A DNA stretch of 5,291 bases from Treponema sp. (lineage in GTDB: Bacteria > Spirochaetota > Spirochaetia > Treponematales > Breznakiellaceae): NCBI GenBank assembly GCA_031261385.1, contig JAISJS010000135.1, forward strand, positions 1 to 5,291, given 5' to 3'. This document shows positions 5,098-5,291 of this stretch, piece after piece. The notes under the pieces are model-generated. The model did not search any database, was not told where the DNA came from, and saw nothing but the letters and a program-made list of their open reading frames with translations. The position numbers and the translations under genes were made by a program. How positions within the stretch are numbered: position 1 is the stretch's first letter; every line of letters begins with the position of its first letter.

Positions 5098-5291
5098 TTG
5101 ATAAAAATTGGAAAAGAACATGAAAAACAATTAAATGAAATAGGGGTAAAGACATTTGATGAATTAAAAAATATAGGGAGCAAAAAGGCATGGTTAAAAA
5201 TACGTGATATGGATTCATCGGCCTGTTATAATAGATTGTGTGCGCTTGAAGGGGCAATACAGGAAATAAGATGGCATAATTTGCCTGAAAA
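5098..5291 (+). CDS. TfoX C-terminal-domain protein, partial at right edge; start damaged or at TTG
   Basis: The visible 64 codons match the TfoX_C domain. They include the opening KIGKEHEKQLNEIGV, then FDELKNIGSKKAWLKIRD, and the signature CYNRLCALEGAIQEIRWH. Free-standing TfoX_C proteins are about 80-100 residues, with a helix-hairpin-helix-like fold related to the domain of the competence regulator TfoX/Sxy. The function of the stand-alone form is not established. In the same frame, 5071-5088 reads MLNMGE and is followed by TAG (5089-5091), then SNLIKIGK. Since related proteins commonly begin MGELxKLxxIGK, the TAG probably replaces a leucine codon. The gene may be a pseudogene, or may restart at TTG 5098, which has GGTGA at 5083-5087 (10 nt upstream). 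The region is far richer in A/T (ata, tta, aaa codons) than the genes to its left, suggesting separate origin. The stop codon lies beyond the window. Confidence 0.75.
   Translation, partial: MIKIGKEHEKQLNEIGVKTFDELKNIGSKKAWLKIRDMDSSACYNRLCALEGAIQEIRWHNLPE

Noticed and set aside
5066..5257. Minus-strand 63-codon open frame at the right end
   Set aside because: It is antisense to the TfoX_C coding sequence and its translation is phenylalanine/leucine-rich from A-rich complement.

Overview
The window holds two divergently transcribed redox operons plus the start of an unrelated AT-rich gene at the right end. All calls come from reading the sequence and from remembered family features. No database search was possible.

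Layout. Minus strand, 1-1345: a flavoprotein/iron-sulfur pair, an NfnA-type FAD/NAD-binding subunit (482-1345) followed with an ATGA overlap by the N-terminal third of a GltA/NfnB-type subunit that runs off the left edge. Positions 1346-1398 are a 53-bp AT-rich divergent intergenic region with a 25-bp palindrome and a TATAAT box. Plus strand, 1399-4951: a tight three-gene operon with stop/start overlaps at both junctions. It encodes a GlpA-like FAD dehydrogenase with a BFD-type [2Fe-2S] domain and an unusual ~100-residue N-terminal extension, then a two-dinucleotide-domain FAD/NAD(P) oxidoreductase, then a small four-cysteine DUF1667 protein. This three-gene set matches the anaerobic glycerol-3-phosphate dehydrogenase-like (GlpABC-like) clusters known in Thermotoga, clostridia and anaerobic spirochaetes. 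Positions 4952-5070 are AT-rich and hold a GC-rich hairpin and a good promoter. From about 5071 onward lies a TfoX C-terminal-domain gene that appears to carry an in-frame TAG near its start and is cut by the right edge.

How the genes could work together (inference). The plus-strand operon would oxidise glycerol-3-phosphate or a similar hydroxy-substrate and pass electrons through flavins and Fe-S clusters to NAD(P) or another carrier. The divergent NfnAB-like complex would balance NADH, reduced ferredoxin and NADPH by flavin-based bifurcation, or GltA could serve glutamate synthesis. The shared control region could co-regulate both sides in response to redox state.

Organism. The Nfn and GlpABC-like sets point to a strict anaerobe. 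The mid-GC coding sequence, the GlpA-like protein with its N-terminal extension and the DUF1667 partner fit best, in my judgement, with a Treponema-like spirochaete (for example an insect-gut treponeme); a clostridium is the alternative. The AT-rich right end has different codon use and may have been acquired separately.
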